From contig JAMJFZ010000181.1 in assembly GCA_026225945.1 (NCBI GenBank), positions 248,001 through 312,000 of the forward strand: a DNA stretch of 64,000 bases. Reading direction: 5' to 3'. This DNA comes from Cricetomys ansorgei. Its lineage: Eukaryota; Chordata; Mammalia; Rodentia; Nesomyidae. The notes beneath the pieces were generated by a model. That model searched no databases. It had not been told where the DNA came from and saw nothing but the letters and a program-made list of their open reading frames with translations. Below, one piece after another: positions 1 to 11,362 of the stretch. Within the stretch, counting starts at the first letter, position 1. Every line of letters starts with the position of its first letter. The translations under genes and the position numbers were made by a program.

Positions 1-464
1 GCACACGCTAACACTTTTCAAACACTTATCATTATATATGCATATATGCATGCATTTATTAATGTAAGAATGTATAGCCTCTCATATTAGATTATGACTC
101 TCACAGGGTTATCACTTTATTCATGTTACTCAGTAGAGTACAATGTGTGATTAGAAGGGGTCATAGCATACTTTTTTTCTTAAATGCGTTGAGAAAATCC
201 ATGCCAGATAAGTCTACCCTCAATACTACTTTCTTTATGTTTCTTCATTGTTGAAAAATAAAAAATTAAATATTAAGATGATTAATCTTCATTATCAATA
301 TGACTTGATTTAGAATCATTATGGAAAATACCCCTAGATATGGCTATGATGATATTATCAGACATGTTCAGTAAAGGAGCTCTGAAGTGATACCTCACTC
401 TGAAGGGTGAGGTGTCATTCTCTGGACTACATGAAAAGGAGAAGCAATCTGAGTACAGAAATTT
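1..464. other. Unique AT-rich DNA, no gene seen
   Basis: No repeat family or coding signal is recognised. Stop codons are dense in all frames and there is no CpG enrichment. Confidence 0.5.
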
Positions 465-577
465 ATCTCTCTCTCTCTCTCTCTCTCTGCTTCCTGAATG
501 TGGAGGTCCATCTCTTCTTCCTTCCTTCCTTCTTCCTTCCTTCCTTCCTTCCTTCCTTCCTTCCTTCCTTCCTTCCC
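465..577. repeat. (TC)n then (TTCC)n microsatellites
   Basis: A TC run at about 465-488 is followed, after roughly 25 bp of unique sequence, by an almost uninterrupted TTCC tract at about 515-577. On the minus strand the latter reads as a GGAA array. The two overlapping 66-68 codon frames here are artefacts of the repeat (poly Leu/Ser/Pro). Confidence 0.95.
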
Positions 578-670
578 TCTTTAACTTGCTTTTGTCAGGT
601 TTTTTGATATATAAATGAGCATAATAACTAATACAATATATGCTTTCATAATGTTTAATGAATTAATTAA

Positions 671-819
671 TTTGGTATTCAAGACAGGTTTCTCTGTTGT
701 AACTCTGGCTGTCCTGAAACTCACTCTGTAGAACAGGCTGGTCTCAAATTCACAGAGATCTTCCTGCCTCTACCTCTTGAGTGCTGGAATTAAAGGCATG
801 CCCCACCACTGCCCAGTTC
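671..819 (-). repeat. B1 SINE (7SL-derived), antisense
   Basis: Near full-length rodent B1 read from its tail. The reverse complement gives the promoter-side TTTAATyCCAGCACTc block, the GAGGcAGAGGCAGG block, the CAGCCTG and CTACAGAGTGAGTTCCAGGACAGCC blocks in order, then AGAAACC. It carries AGTTACAACAG in place of the mouse-type GGCTACACAG, as do the B1 copies at about 7.7 and 38.0 kb. The A-tail is eroded. Confidence 0.93.
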
Positions 820-879
820 ATATAATTTATTTTAAACATTTTAAATTGCTTTAAAGAATTTATAGGCTGAATCACCATC

Positions 880-1860
880 TGCTGCAAATATTTCTCATGA
901 GGGATGAGAGATGCATTAATTTATGGATATAATGATAAATCATTAGGAAATGCTATTCCCATTACCAGATTAATAGTAGTAGGTTCTCACCTAGGACCTA
1001 TGACATGTCTGACCATAGGTTCTTGGCCTGATAATAGTATCAGATATTGGCTTCCTTTTGTGGAGAGGGACTTAAATCTAGTCAAGAAGTGTCTACTTAA
1101 TTTCATACTTGTTCATGCCATTGTTACATCAATTGACAGGTCTTGTTAAGCCAGTCATTATTTTAGCTCAGCAATTCAACAGCTGGACGAGACTGATGAT
1201 TGTCTTTCTCTTCTGGTAGTATTCACACCACCATCTCATATGCTGATAGCTGTCCAATACAGATGGAAGTTTCCAGTCACAACAGCTTGATTTCCCCATA
1301 ATCTATGACTCAAATATGTGACTCAAATATATTTCTGGATATGACTTACCATCAAGTTCTGGAGGGTAAATATGAGCATTGTCAATAACCTGTAATATTT
1401 GGGGTTCTATGGGAACTCACTGTCCAATAGTCCCAAAAGAACTACCCTATTCTTGGCACTGGGCTTCTATTTGAAATAGATGATGATTAACACAGAGACC
1501 CACAGCTGGCCAAAATGCAAGGAAAAATTAACCATGAATTCTCATCAGTAAATGGAACATATACACTACAACTCTCCTCTCAAATTTCAGGGATCATTAG
1601 ATAAGAAGAAGCAGAAATATCCAGAGGCAATAGATTACTACAAGGAAACTGTCATCATCCGATCACAGCAGGACAGCTGTACATATGAACTTACAACAGT
1701 CTTGACAGCAGGCATAAGACCTGTACTAACTCAAGCCAGACAAAGAGCAAAGAGAAGGGAATTAGGCACAAAGTCTCACCTCTAGCAAAGAAATTACTGG
1801 TGACAGATAGTTGCTAAGAGACTGAGAGTCAGTTTTCTGTAAAAGTGTAGCTTTGGTAAA
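880..1860 (+). repeat. Rodent LINE-1 (Lx-type) 3' non-coding region, 5'-truncated
   Basis: The first part (about 880-1480) matches a widespread rodent non-coding repeat with landmarks AGTAGTAGGTTCTCACCTAG, TTACCATCAAGTTCTGG and GGCACTGGGCTTCT. It runs straight into the recognised L1 3' UTR block beginning ACAGAGACCCACAGCTGG and continuing through CAGGGATCATTAGATAAGAA, CATATGAACTTACA and AAGCCAGACAAAGAGC to about 1860. The continuity supports an L1 origin for both parts. Heavily diverged. The 81- and 77-codon frames inside (904-1149, 1552-1785) are not genes. The subfamily name is uncertain. Confidence 0.75.
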
Positions 1861-3010
1861 TTAACCATGTTTCCTTGGAAGGCCACACATTCAGAAATAT
1901 TTGGGCAGTACATATTGGCCTTGAATTTTTTGGTTGTTGTTCTCTTGTTTTTATAAAGATAAAAAGTTTAATGGGTAAGAAAGGAATTGTAAATCTTGGA
2001 AGAGTACACGGGAAATATGATCAAAACGCACTGTATGGCATTCTCAAAGAACTAATATATATATATTTGAATACATTATACATTATATATTAAAGATGAT
2101 TTAAGAAAGACTATATAAACCTGTACTCCTCGTGTTTTACAGATAAGAATTAAATAAGTACATTGTCTGAGATCATGATTCTGGAGCTAAGAAAGAAATC
2201 TGATATGAAAGATGCTGAATAGACATTACTGATTAAAAAAAATTATTAATCCAGTTCTTTAAAACAATATAATGCAGAAGTTAGGAACTGAAGGAAATGA
2301 TACAGAGCAGAGCACATTGATATGCTTTATTGCAATTTGAATGTGAATCCAATGAGTAAAAATAAAACCTTGAATGAAAGTGTGAAACAAATGATGAGGT
2401 AGCCTCATGTACTGTGGGTAGTAATGAGTTATAGTGCAGTGTGAGGAGAGCACTCTACATCATGGCAGCTATGGAACAGGATATGCAGTGTCATGAAACA
2501 ACTGGGTTGAATGAACATAAATATTTGAGGCAAGAAACTTTTGGTGACAAAATTCAGCATCACTAGGAAGGGTTTGCTAGAGCAAAGTTTATTCACACAC
2601 TTCTTGATTACTTGATTATTGTAAAATAGCCTATAAAAAAAGAAGTATATATATTATTAAAATCAGGATAATCAGGATATTCAGAAAAAAAAGAGAAGAG
2701 CAAATGAAAGGTTGGGTCATTCTCATTTTTTGGTTATAACCAAGAGTTAAAGATGCTACATGGCAGACAAGAAAAGAGCTCAGAGGCAATTGCAAAAAAG
2801 GTGAAGTAATCCCTCAGCTTTCAGCTGGCAAAATGAAGGATAACTTATGGTGTCTTTCTGAAGTCCCACAGATAAACTGTATTAATGTCAGAAGAAAGGA
2901 CTTCCTGTTCAGCTGTCCTTTTCATTTAATTGTGCCTTACTTGGTTCCTTTATTATGTATGTGTTACATACATAATATTGTATATTATATTATACATTAT
3001 TTATTTTATT
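1861..3010. other. Unique AT-rich DNA, no gene seen
   Basis: Mostly AT-rich with short A and T runs. No recognisable transposon, no conserved coding frame, no CpG cluster. Confidence 0.45.
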
Positions 3011-3033
3011 ATATACACACACACACACACACA
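3011..3033. repeat. (AC)n microsatellite
   Basis: Eleven or so AC units directly after an AT-rich TATTATATTATAC stretch. Confidence 0.95.
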
Positions 3034-3840
3034 TCAAAGAGAGTTTATGACTCTGTATACATTTTGTATAATATCTCCACTTGTAAGAATATATGATGGA
3101 TATTGAAAAGGGTACAGTTAAAAAATCTTTCATATTTCATAGTAAAAATATATTAGCTGATCCAAATTAATCATTTATATTTTGAAGTAAAAAGATATTA
3201 GAGACCATTTATCTAAATTGTAAAAGATTTTGAGAGAGAAATAAAGTATTTCATTGGAATTTTTTGATAAGATCAGTTAGTTTTATTTCCCCAAACACAG
3301 TCACTTTTGAGGAATACAGATAAATGAAACTTGCCAATAAAACACATTCAAGTTTATATAAATGTGTTTATGTGTCATATAGTTAGAATTATGATGATTT
3401 CTGAGAAATAACTTCAGTGACGTAATAAATATATATTTTGACTTCTCATGAAAAGTATTTCCATTAAAACTCCAATGTTTCCATATGTAACTTAATGAAT
3501 TCTCTCAGTTGAGTATAGGACTGATTAACAAATATTAGTCTTGAAGTTTGGTTATAAAGTAGACACTGCCCAAAAAGAGGTTATGTTATGATACTTAACT
3601 GAAGCCCTATCTTGACTTTCAAACACACTGAACTAAAATTCAAGGAATATGACATGAAGAATCAAGGTTTGTTCCCCATGAGGCTTTTTTTGTTTGTTTT
3701 GTTTTGTTTTGTTTTTGTATTTTTGCTATTAGACAAAAAAAAGAAGTTTTAATACAGGTACACATAATTCAAAGTTATCAGCAGATTTATTTCTTTTCTG
3801 AATACATAGTCTAACTGATATTTGAAATCATGTACTCGAG
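3034..3840. other. Unique AT-rich DNA with a GTTTT run
   Basis: No gene or transposon recognised. A (GTTTT)n-like run lies at about 3684-3717, possibly a leftover retroposon tail read antisense, but no body is visible. Confidence 0.4.
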
Positions 3841-3844
3841 AAGG

Positions 3845-4080
3845 ATGAATATTAAAATATGTAAGGAACCCTAGCAACTCAATAACACGTACTCAGTGGG
3901 CAAAGTACTTAAAGCACACTTCACCAAAGAAGACATATAGAGGTCTGATGGATCTTCAGTGTCACCAATAATCAAAGACACACAAATAAAACCCACAATG
4001 AGGTATCATCATATACATATTAGAATGGCTATTATCAAAAAACAAATGGTAGCAAATGTTGGTGATGATATGTAAAAAAC
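3845..4080 (+). repeat. Old LINE-1 ORF2 3'-end remnant (left half of split element)
   Basis: Matches the end of mammalian L1 ORF2 with AGAAGACATATAGAGGTC, CACAATGAGGTATCATC, AGAATGGCTATTATCAAAAA and AAATGTTGGTGATGATATG in the right order. Stops and indels throughout, so non-coding today. The same element seems to resume at about 4440, after a younger L1 3' end. Confidence 0.75.
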
Positions 4081-4081
4081 A

Positions 4082-4440
4082 AAGCTTGGATATATCAACC
4101 ACAGCCCAGGGCATGCCCTACACCCTGCTACAAGGAATTTTCCCAACACAGGATGAACCCAGTGATATTTTTGTGAATACTTTTTTTGCTTTGTTTTGTT
4201 TGTCTTCTTGGTCTTTTATTTGTTTGTTTTGATTTTTACTTTTGTGAAGTTTTATGTTTTTTGTTGTTGTTTTGTTTGTTGATAGAGAGAGAGAAAAGGA
4301 GAACACACACACACACACACAGAGAAAGAGAGAGAGAGGTGAGTGGGTAGAGAGGTAGGGATTAGGGAGAATCTGGAAGGCGTTGGGAAAGGGGATATGA
4401 TCAAAATATATTTTATTTAATTAAAAATATGCTTTTATAC
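4082..4440 (+). repeat. Rodent LINE-1 (Lx-type) 3' UTR end
   Basis: Contains the typical terminal part of rodent L1 3' UTR: GATATATCAACCACAGCCCAG, CCAACACAGGATGAACC, a TTTTGTTTG-rich block, an AGAGAGAGAG/CACACA block, GGTGAGTGGGTAGAGAGG, then the final GATCAAAATATATTTTATTT. The internal GA/CA run (about 4280-4345) is part of the element. The 66-codon antisense frame 4118-4318 is a shadow. Confidence 0.82.
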
Positions 4441-4494
4441 ATTCTTATTGGGCTTATAAATTCATGAAGAACCTGAAAAACAAGAATGAGATCA

Positions 4495-4536
<42 letters not shown>

Positions 4537-4990
4537 ACATAGAAATAACATATGATTCAACAATACTACTTCTGGATACATACTGAAAGTAATTTGAAAT
4601 CAGGATTGCAAAGGGATATGGGCTTTCTCATCATTGCAACACTATTCTCAATAGTTAGGCATGGAAGCAACCCATACATCCACTAACAGTTGATTAGATT
4701 GAAAATGTAACACACATACAAGTAGGATGTATTATCATTTGCTTTTAAAAGGAGAAACTCTTGCCATCATGACTTCATGATGACATCATGCTAAGCTTAA
4801 TATGCCCATGTACAGGAGGGTGAGTTCTTGTCACACTACCTTTATTATTTAATCTAAAATGGGCAAATGCCTAGAAACAAAGAGTGGAACTTTGGTATTC
4901 AAGAGAGGGGACACCATTGTGGGAATGATGTGGTAATTAAAGAGCACGATAATTTTATTGTCAAAAATTAACAAAATTCAGATATCCCAG
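4441..4990 (+). repeat. Old LINE-1 ORF2/3' end remnant (right half of split element)
   Basis: After a (CA)n run at about 4494-4531, the sequence follows the L1 tail in order: ATGATTCAACAATACTACTTC, GAAATCAGGATTGCAAAGGG, CATTGCAACACTATTCTCAA, GGAAGCAACCCATACATCCA, GTAGGATGTATTATCATTTG. The positions continue where the piece ending near 4080 left off, so the two halves are probably one L1M-type insertion. Confidence 0.72.
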
Positions 4991-5405
4991 GAAGTATGAA
5001 AACTACAGTTATTAATGCATACTTAACTTGCTCAGAGGATAGATCCTATATTAACTGTTCTTCTCAGACAGAAAATACAATAATTAGGAATGGAAAACAA
5101 AATGGAATGGAACTGTAAGTTATAATGGTGTTTGTACCCAGTGTGTCTCCCAACTCATCAAGTCGCACCATTTAAAAGAGGAGTTTGGTAAATCAGTCAG
5201 CATAAAAGGAGCAAATGCCTGACAGTGAAAACATTACCAGAAACAGTACTGGATGCTAGACAATAAATTTGGGGAAGATATTTTTGAGACATATTATAAA
5301 TAGTGAACAGGAAATATAAAGCATTCTTACCGATCAATATAAGAAAAACAGAAGAAAAGAACACTAGTTTGTAGATCTATTATGCAGAAGAAGAAAATGT
5401 AGTGA
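4991..5405. other. Unique AT-rich DNA, no gene seen
   Basis: No recognised repeat or coding signal. Confidence 0.4.
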
Positions 5406-5409
5406 CAGT

Positions 5410-5660
5410 AATACAAGTAAGTGCTCATTATGCGCTTATAATTGTGTTAGGCATGTTCTAAGCACTTTGTAGTGCTAACTCATTAATCCTCATGACGAAC
5501 TAATGAGCTAACTGAGTAAATAATAGGACAAATGAGTTCTATTATTAACCTCACACTTATCTTACAGAGGAGGAACTATGTCACAGGGAGGTTAAGCATC
5601 TTTCCCAATCATACAGTCAGCAGTCTGTATTTAAACCCAGACAGTCTAAGTTCACATATG
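5410..5660 (-). repeat. MIR SINE, antisense, nearly complete
   Basis: Read on the plus strand it follows the reverse complement of MIR closely: GTTCTAAGCACTTTGTAG, AACTCATTAATCCTCATGA, CTATTATTAACC, AGAGGAGGAACTATGTCACA, GGGAGGTTAAGCATCTTTCC, CATACAGTCAGCAG, AACCCAGACAGTCTAAG. One of the clearest ancient repeats here. The 65-codon frame 5532-5729 is a shadow. Confidence 0.92.
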
Positions 5661-6000
5661 GACACTGTTAATTACTTTATACTACACAATATATTCAGGA
5701 GAATATTTAACCTTGCTAACAACAAATGAATACAACAACAATGAATTACAAAATGAATTATGACAACAAGGTATAGTTCTTAGAGAAATTAGTTGAGAGA
5801 TTCATGTAATTGTTAGCAATGGGGGTAAATAAAGTGAGAAGCTTTTTTTGTATTTTGAATTCATAAAAATGTTTTACATCATATACATGTTACTCTCACT
5901 ATATCTATGTATTTTTATTTCTTTTTTCTACCTTTTTCCTTCTCAACTTCCTTGTGTCCTTTCCCTTTTCTCCTTGTCAAATTCTTTATCTCTTCCTCAT
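5661..6000. other. Unique AT/pyrimidine-rich DNA
   Basis: No gene seen. Pyrimidine-rich before the microsatellite. Confidence 0.4.
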
Positions 6001-6003
6001 TTA

Positions 6004-6004
<1 letters not shown>

Positions 6005-6084
<80 letters not shown>

Positions 6085-6093
6085 AAGAGAGAG
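6005..6093. repeat. (CA)n-(GA)n compound microsatellite
   Basis: About 47 bp of CA followed by about 42 bp of GA with AAAG interruptions. Three overlapping open frames spanning 5848-6229 are low-complexity (His-Thr and Arg-Glu repeats) and not genes. Confidence 0.96.
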
Positions 6094-6599
6094 GTGCAAA
6101 GAAAACTTTATTGGTTTTATCTTAATTTTTACAAAAGTAACATGTATACTTTTGGGGTTAGATTCACAAGAGTGTAGCATTCATGGAAGCAAAGAGAGGG
6201 CACCAAGTATTCTAGAGCCCATGTTGTAGATGGTTTGAACTGCCTAATGGGTGTTGGATAATCAAACATACTCTTAAATGAACCATCATCTATTTCTCCT
6301 GTCCTACTCCATAACTTTCTGGAAAATAGACGTCAAAGTGGCATCTCTGCTTCAGTTCACTCGGATCATGAATGATCTTAGTTACTCTCACTGAAACAGT
6401 GCTTACAAGGGAATAAAATATTAGCTATCTAAATGACTAACAATTCATAAGTAAATAAATAAGTTATGCCAAATATGTGAAATATAAAATATTGCCAGTA
6501 GATATTAAAATGTTGTTTCGACTATTCATGATGAACAAATGTTCTGATATGTAGATATAATTAACCAAAATATACAATCAAAATACTATACCAATTCTT
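6094..6599. other. Unique AT-rich DNA, no gene seen
   Basis: No recognised transposon or coding signal. Confidence 0.4.
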
Positions 6600-7245
6600 T
6601 CTTTATTTTTGAAACTGTACTTTAGTAGCATTTTTTCTTCCCTTTCCTTCCTCCAAATCCTTCCATGTACTCCTTTCTGCTCTTCTTCCAATTCATGACC
6701 TCTTTTGCATAAATTGTTATCGAATGCATACATGTATTTGTGTATACGTATAAATTTCCAAATGCAACTTTTTGAGTCCACAAAATGTTAATTGCATGTA
6801 TGCTTTGGGAACTGACCACTTGACACTGGGTAGCCAATCGGTATTCTCTTCTTAGGGGAGGGCCATCTCTCCCAGCTTTACTCAGTAGCCTATAGTTCTT
6901 TGTTTAGGACTGAGGTCTCATGGGCTTTTCCCCATACAGTCTGGCATCTTTGTTGGTGTCAACCGTATTGAGCGTACATTTTGGTGATCATATTGTTGAG
7001 ACTTTAAGGGTGTAATTTATGATGTAACCAGAAGAAACAATCTTACAGCAAATTCCCTGGTCCTCTGGCTCTTTTCTGTCAACCTCCTCTTCCATAATGT
7101 TCCCTGAGGTTTAGATGTGGGAATGTTTTGTAGATGTATCCCCTGGGCTTGGGCTCTACCAATATGAATATTGACTGATTGTGGTTTTCTGTAGTGACCT
7201 CTTGTTGGAACACATCCGTGAACGAAGCTGCATGAGGAAAATTTG
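6600..7245 (+). repeat. Rodent L1-associated non-coding repeat (Lx-type 3' region)
   Basis: Recognised in order: CTTCCTCCAAATCCTTCCATG, GGGTAGCCAATCGGTATTC, CCTATAGTTCTTTGTTTAGG, ACTGAGGTCTCATGGGCTTT, ATCTTACAGCAAATTCCCTG, CTCTTCCATAATGTTCCCTG, GGAATGTTTTGTAGATGTAT, TGATTGTGGTTTTCTGTAG. It is the same family as the first part of 880-1860, and overlaps the stretch at about 27.3-28.2 kb. Short antisense frames here (e.g. 7017-7280) are chance. Confidence 0.75.
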
Positions 7246-7694
7246 AGATCTTGTGACAAAAATCCAAGTAAACAAGACAAGAGTCTTGTAACCTCTGTTC
7301 CTTCAGAAAATACATTTGTTCTTAGAATGTGCTTTCATGCTTCTCCCAAGTGTAACAGTAGGAGTGGGGTTTGGCTTCAGATTATCCAGCATTTTACCCA
7401 TTGTTATTTAGATGAACTTGCCATTGTGACTGTATATTACTTGAACTCAAGTGAATTTTGCTTACATGACCTTGCTTAACACTCAGAATGTCCTCAGAAC
7501 ATAAATTATTTGATTCTTTGAATAAAGTTGACTGTTGCCTGAGATGCCAGCATTTGTATATCTCTCTACGTATAGATTTCCTCTTCTATAAAGCTAAGCT
7601 GCTGAAATGTATCTGCTAGGATTAAGCAGGGAATTAAATAAACTAATAAATAATGAGACAATTATATAAAATTGATCAAAGCATGCAAATTTCA
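7246..7694. other. No gene seen; possibly degraded continuation of L1
   Basis: No clear family match. A 78-codon frame (7243-7479) has no recognisable protein features. Confidence 0.35.
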
Positions 7695-7879
7695 GCTGGG
7701 TGGGACTAGTCCAACCCGTTAATCCCAGCACTTGAGAGGCAGAGACCAGCGGATCTCTGTGGTTTCTAGGCCAGCCTAGTTTACAGAGTGAGTTCCAGGA
7801 CAGCCAGAGTTACAACAGAGAAACCCTGTCTTGACAAACCAAAAACCAAACCAAACAAGAAAAACAAAACCAAAAAAAT
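7695..7879 (+). repeat. B1 SINE, sense, with A-rich tail
   Basis: Near full length: GTTAATCCCAGCACTTGAGA, GGCAGAGACCAGCGGATCTC, GGCCAGCCTAGTTTACAGAG, GTGAGTTCCAGGACAGCCAG, AGTTACAACAGAGAAACCCT, then an AAACCAAACC-rich tail to about 7879. The 5' end is slightly scrambled (GGACTAGTCCAACCC). Carries the same AGTTACAACAG variant as the other two clear B1 copies. Confidence 0.95.
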
Positions 7880-8900
7880 GCGAATTTCTCCTTTCTTAGT
7901 GCTTGAGAAGGTTTGGTATAGTACATAAATTTGTTCAATAAATTCATAAAAATTTAGAAACTAAGCCAGGGACTCTCTGGATGGTAAGTGTGATGAGAGT
8001 ATTGGGAGCATGGGCTGAATATTGGCTGCATACAGGCTATCACAGGACACCATTGAATACACAGCCAGCACATAGAAGCTTGATTCCTGTGAATGCCAGT
8101 TTCAAAGGCATCCAATTGAGTGGGCACAGAGGGTAATGTAACATTTCAGTGAGCAGGATCAGCCAAAGGATCAGTTGCCCTAACGTAGGTGACTCAGTTC
8201 TACATGTAGAGTCAGACTTGGAACACATCTGCAAATATACAGCCAAGTCTCTGTAAGTATGGTGCGACCTCTGTAGCAGAAGAGGCAAACAAAAGCTTTG
8301 TCAGAATCTGTGGCATTCAAGACCCTTCCACACCAGAAACAGAAATCTAGGGAACCTTTACAGTGAGCCAAGACTAAGTTTCCAGGTAAGCCTCATTCTT
8401 CTATCCATTGGATATCAGGATTTGGGGTTTGGGGTCTGTCATGCATAGACTGCCTACACACACTCTGGCAGCTTCTGGCTCACATACCATTTATACCCAG
8501 ATATATTTTAATTGACTTAAAGTTTTAAACAAAAAAAAATTAGAAACACTCTATTGAATATGGATGTTGTATTTATTTAGGGTACAGAGCCTCAAAGAAA
8601 TTTAGGAATGAGTTTTAATATTTAAATATTAGAAATATTCAATGGTGAAGTAGATGATTGGCTTTTCTGAAACGTGGAAAGAACTGGCAGCACTGGACTT
8701 CCACAGTTGTACTGAATGCGTGGCAGGAGCCAAGTAGCTCCTCCCCCTTTAAATGAGGCAGGGGTTTCTACTTCTTTATATTTTTTCCTTCTTCTACTCA
8801 GCCTCTGTTATCCATCGTCACTATCTACTGGGTCCCTGAAATCCCTGTTAGATCTCATACTGCATGCTTCTTAGAGGAAAAAAAATTGAAGATTGTTAGG
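7880..8900. other. Unique DNA, no gene seen
   Basis: Two overlapping antisense frames (8040-8288, 8180-8371) lack recognisable domains. TTTAAAACAAA and TATTT motifs only. Confidence 0.4.
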
Positions 8901-8902
8901 AA

Positions 8903-8903
<1 letters not shown>

Positions 8904-8965
<62 letters not shown>
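8904..8965. repeat. (GT)n microsatellite
   Basis: About 30 GT units with a single GAGT interruption near 8938. The Val-Cys frame 8893-9114 is an artefact. Confidence 0.97.
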
Positions 8966-9394
8966 CATTTGGTCATTTTTATATGTGTGTATGTGGCACT
9001 GGTGTCAGGGTGATACTGTCATATCCTTTCAGCAGCTCAGGAGAATTTGAAACTAGAGGATTAAATAGAAACACAGGTAGAGGACAAAATAAAATGACGG
9101 TTCAATGTTTGTAAAAATAATAAGTTGTAGACAAAGACTCAATTTGATAGTAGGTTTGATATTAGGATCACATTGAAAATTGTAATTTCCAGAAATAAAA
9201 ATACACCCTTCTTTCTTATTACTATAAATGATGTAGTAGAAATTATATTAAATAGAGAAAGATTCATATTTCAGTAGTAGCCTGATATAACCAACAGCAG
9301 GAGCATATGTAGATTGTAACTTAGTAAGCTTTAGTTTGTCAATAAATAAAGACATCTGAAAGATACTTCTCCTAGGGCCTTTCATTTCTAGAAT
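8966..9394. other. Unique AT-rich DNA, no gene seen
   Basis: No recognised repeat or coding signal. Confidence 0.4.
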
Positions 9395-9728
9395 TCTATG
9401 ATTTTCTTCAGACCTATGATACTTTTGGTATTGTCTGGTATTCAGAGGTCTCTGAGTCTATATCTGTTTCTTGTGCCTTTTCTGGTGCTCTTTTCCTTCT
9501 GCTTGTTTGTTTTGTCCTATTCTGATATAATTACCTTACATATTTTACCTTACATTTTATACTATATTATGTTATATTATTATCTCTTAGAAGCGTTTGT
9601 TTTCTAGTGACAGAGAGTGAGTGGATTCAGATGGGAGGGACTAAGGAAGGAATTAGGAGAATTAATAAGAGGGAAAACATAATTAGAATGCATTATATGA
9701 TAAAGTATATTTTCAATTAAAGTTAAAA
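9395..9728 (+). repeat. Rodent LINE-1 3' UTR terminus
   Basis: Order of motifs fits a rodent L1 3' end of the same type as 45.1-45.56 kb: GGTCTCTGAGTCTATATCTG, TTTTCCTTCTGCTTG, TTATCTCTTAGAAGCGTTTG, GACAGAGAGTGAGTGGATTC, AGATGGGAGGGACTAAGGAAG, then ATTAGAATGCATTATATGAT and an A-rich end. The 69-codon frame inside is a shadow. Confidence 0.8.
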
Positions 9729-11185
9729 TTATATAAAAAGTGTATGCACCTGATAGACATCTTTTCAGTTTTCTTGAAAAAAGGCTAACTGTGTTATCAA
9801 GCTAATTCTCTCTAGATATATGAGTTGATAGCTCCCAGTAAAGAAATCCATGAAATTCAGTAGACATTTCTCCACATTAGTTCCTATTCAAATAACAGCA
9901 CCAGCTTCAGCATTGACTTTGAATTTGTGGAAATCAAGCCTTCTAACCTGGTAGTTTCCTTCAGAGCATTTTATGCTATCATTTTCCCTGGCACAGGACT
10001 CAAAGTTTCCTTTTATCGTGGCATAGGTAAGGAAACATCACTTATACTGCATTTATTGCTAACATAAATGTGTTGACAACTATCATTTCTGTTTGGTTCC
10101 TTTCAAGGGATCATTTTATTATAGCAAAAAAAGCCTGCATTTTAATGCTGTCTATACAGAACTGTTGCTCCAGGGAAACACCAGAAGAGAATCAAATGGT
10201 GTTTTCCAATGTCTAACATAGTATGTGACATCCTCAGTGGGCCGTAAAGCTGGGCTTAGGCATCAGGCAGTGATGGAAATTCAAATTCTTAGCCTGTGTT
10301 TTCCCAGAGGTATAAAAAAAGGGGGAGGGGAACATCTACAACCTCCAAAGCACTTTGCATTCTGAAACGGTCAGATGTTTAAATATGTTGGCTAAGGCCA
10401 TTTTTTAAAACTTTGAGTGTTAAATGAGATTATGTATTAAAGAGTTTAGCTTCAGACTGATACTAGTTGTTTCTAATAACACAATGACTTCTAACTCTGT
10501 GACTAATACAAATTACACAAACATATACATGGACAGGCATCTTGCTTCTAGATGTTTGCTCAAAAGATGTGCCCAATATCTAAAACAATATTTTTGTTAA
10601 TGTTCTCTAATACTCTAAGGGGTCTACATAAAGGGATGCATCTGCTTCAACTTTCTTAGGTAAGTCTGTGACATCTGGCACCTTGTTATTCAAAAGCCCT
10701 CCACAGACAGGGCTAAATTATAAATTATGCTGATCAGATCATCTTGCATAGTCAATGAGATATGTTAAAAACATAAGGCTTGGGTTTCCCTAATTGACCA
10801 TTCTGACTGTGACTGAAACTGGAGAAAAATGAACAAGTGAGGAAAAGAAAGCTTGTAGGCTAGTTTGAGCAGATTATCTTACTCCGAGGATTCTAGGATA
10901 CAGCCCTTGGCAATCTATATCAATTGTCTCTAAAACCTTTGTCCTGTAGTCATGAAAAGTTTTTTTTTTTTTTTCTGTATGTTTGGTTTTCTGAGTTAGT
11001 AGTTTTCCCTTATGATTTTGAATATTGTTTCTTTACTTTGTATTTTGATATCTTGATTACGGCATAGGAAAGACCCTCTCCATCACGTCTATTTGGAGTT
11101 CTAAATGTCTCCTGCACTTGGATGTCTATTTTGCTCTCTAGGTTTGAAACATTTCTGCTATAATTTTATTGATAAGTAAGAAATA
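9729..11185. other. Unique AT-rich DNA, no gene seen
   Basis: About 1.4 kb with no recognised transposon. A T14 run lies at about 10961-10974 and a GGGGGAGGGG patch at about 10320. No coding signal. Confidence 0.4.
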
Positions 11186-11189
11186 AAAT

Positions 11190-11362
11190 ATTTAAATATT
11201 TTGTGTGTGTGTGTGTGTGTGTCTGTGTGTGTGTGTGTGTGTGTGTGTTCATGTGTACTTGTGTGTGTATGTATGCATGGAAGTACTCCCATGAGCCCTC
11301 AGGCTCATTAGAGGATTGATTCATGAATTCAGTTCTCTCCTTCCACCTTTACATAGATTCTA
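11190..11362 (-). repeat. B3-type SINE remnant, antisense, with (GT)n
   Basis: A GT array at about 11202-11268 leads into CATGAGCCCTCAGG, TTAGAGGATTGATTCATGA and CAGTTCTCTCCTTCCACC, which matches the reverse complement of the B3 3' half. The 5' half is missing or too diverged. Confidence 0.6.

Noticed and set aside
5848..6229. Three overlapping open frames of 72-109 codons
   Set aside because: They are (CA)n and (GA)n repeats translated in different frames; low complexity, no start context and no domain.
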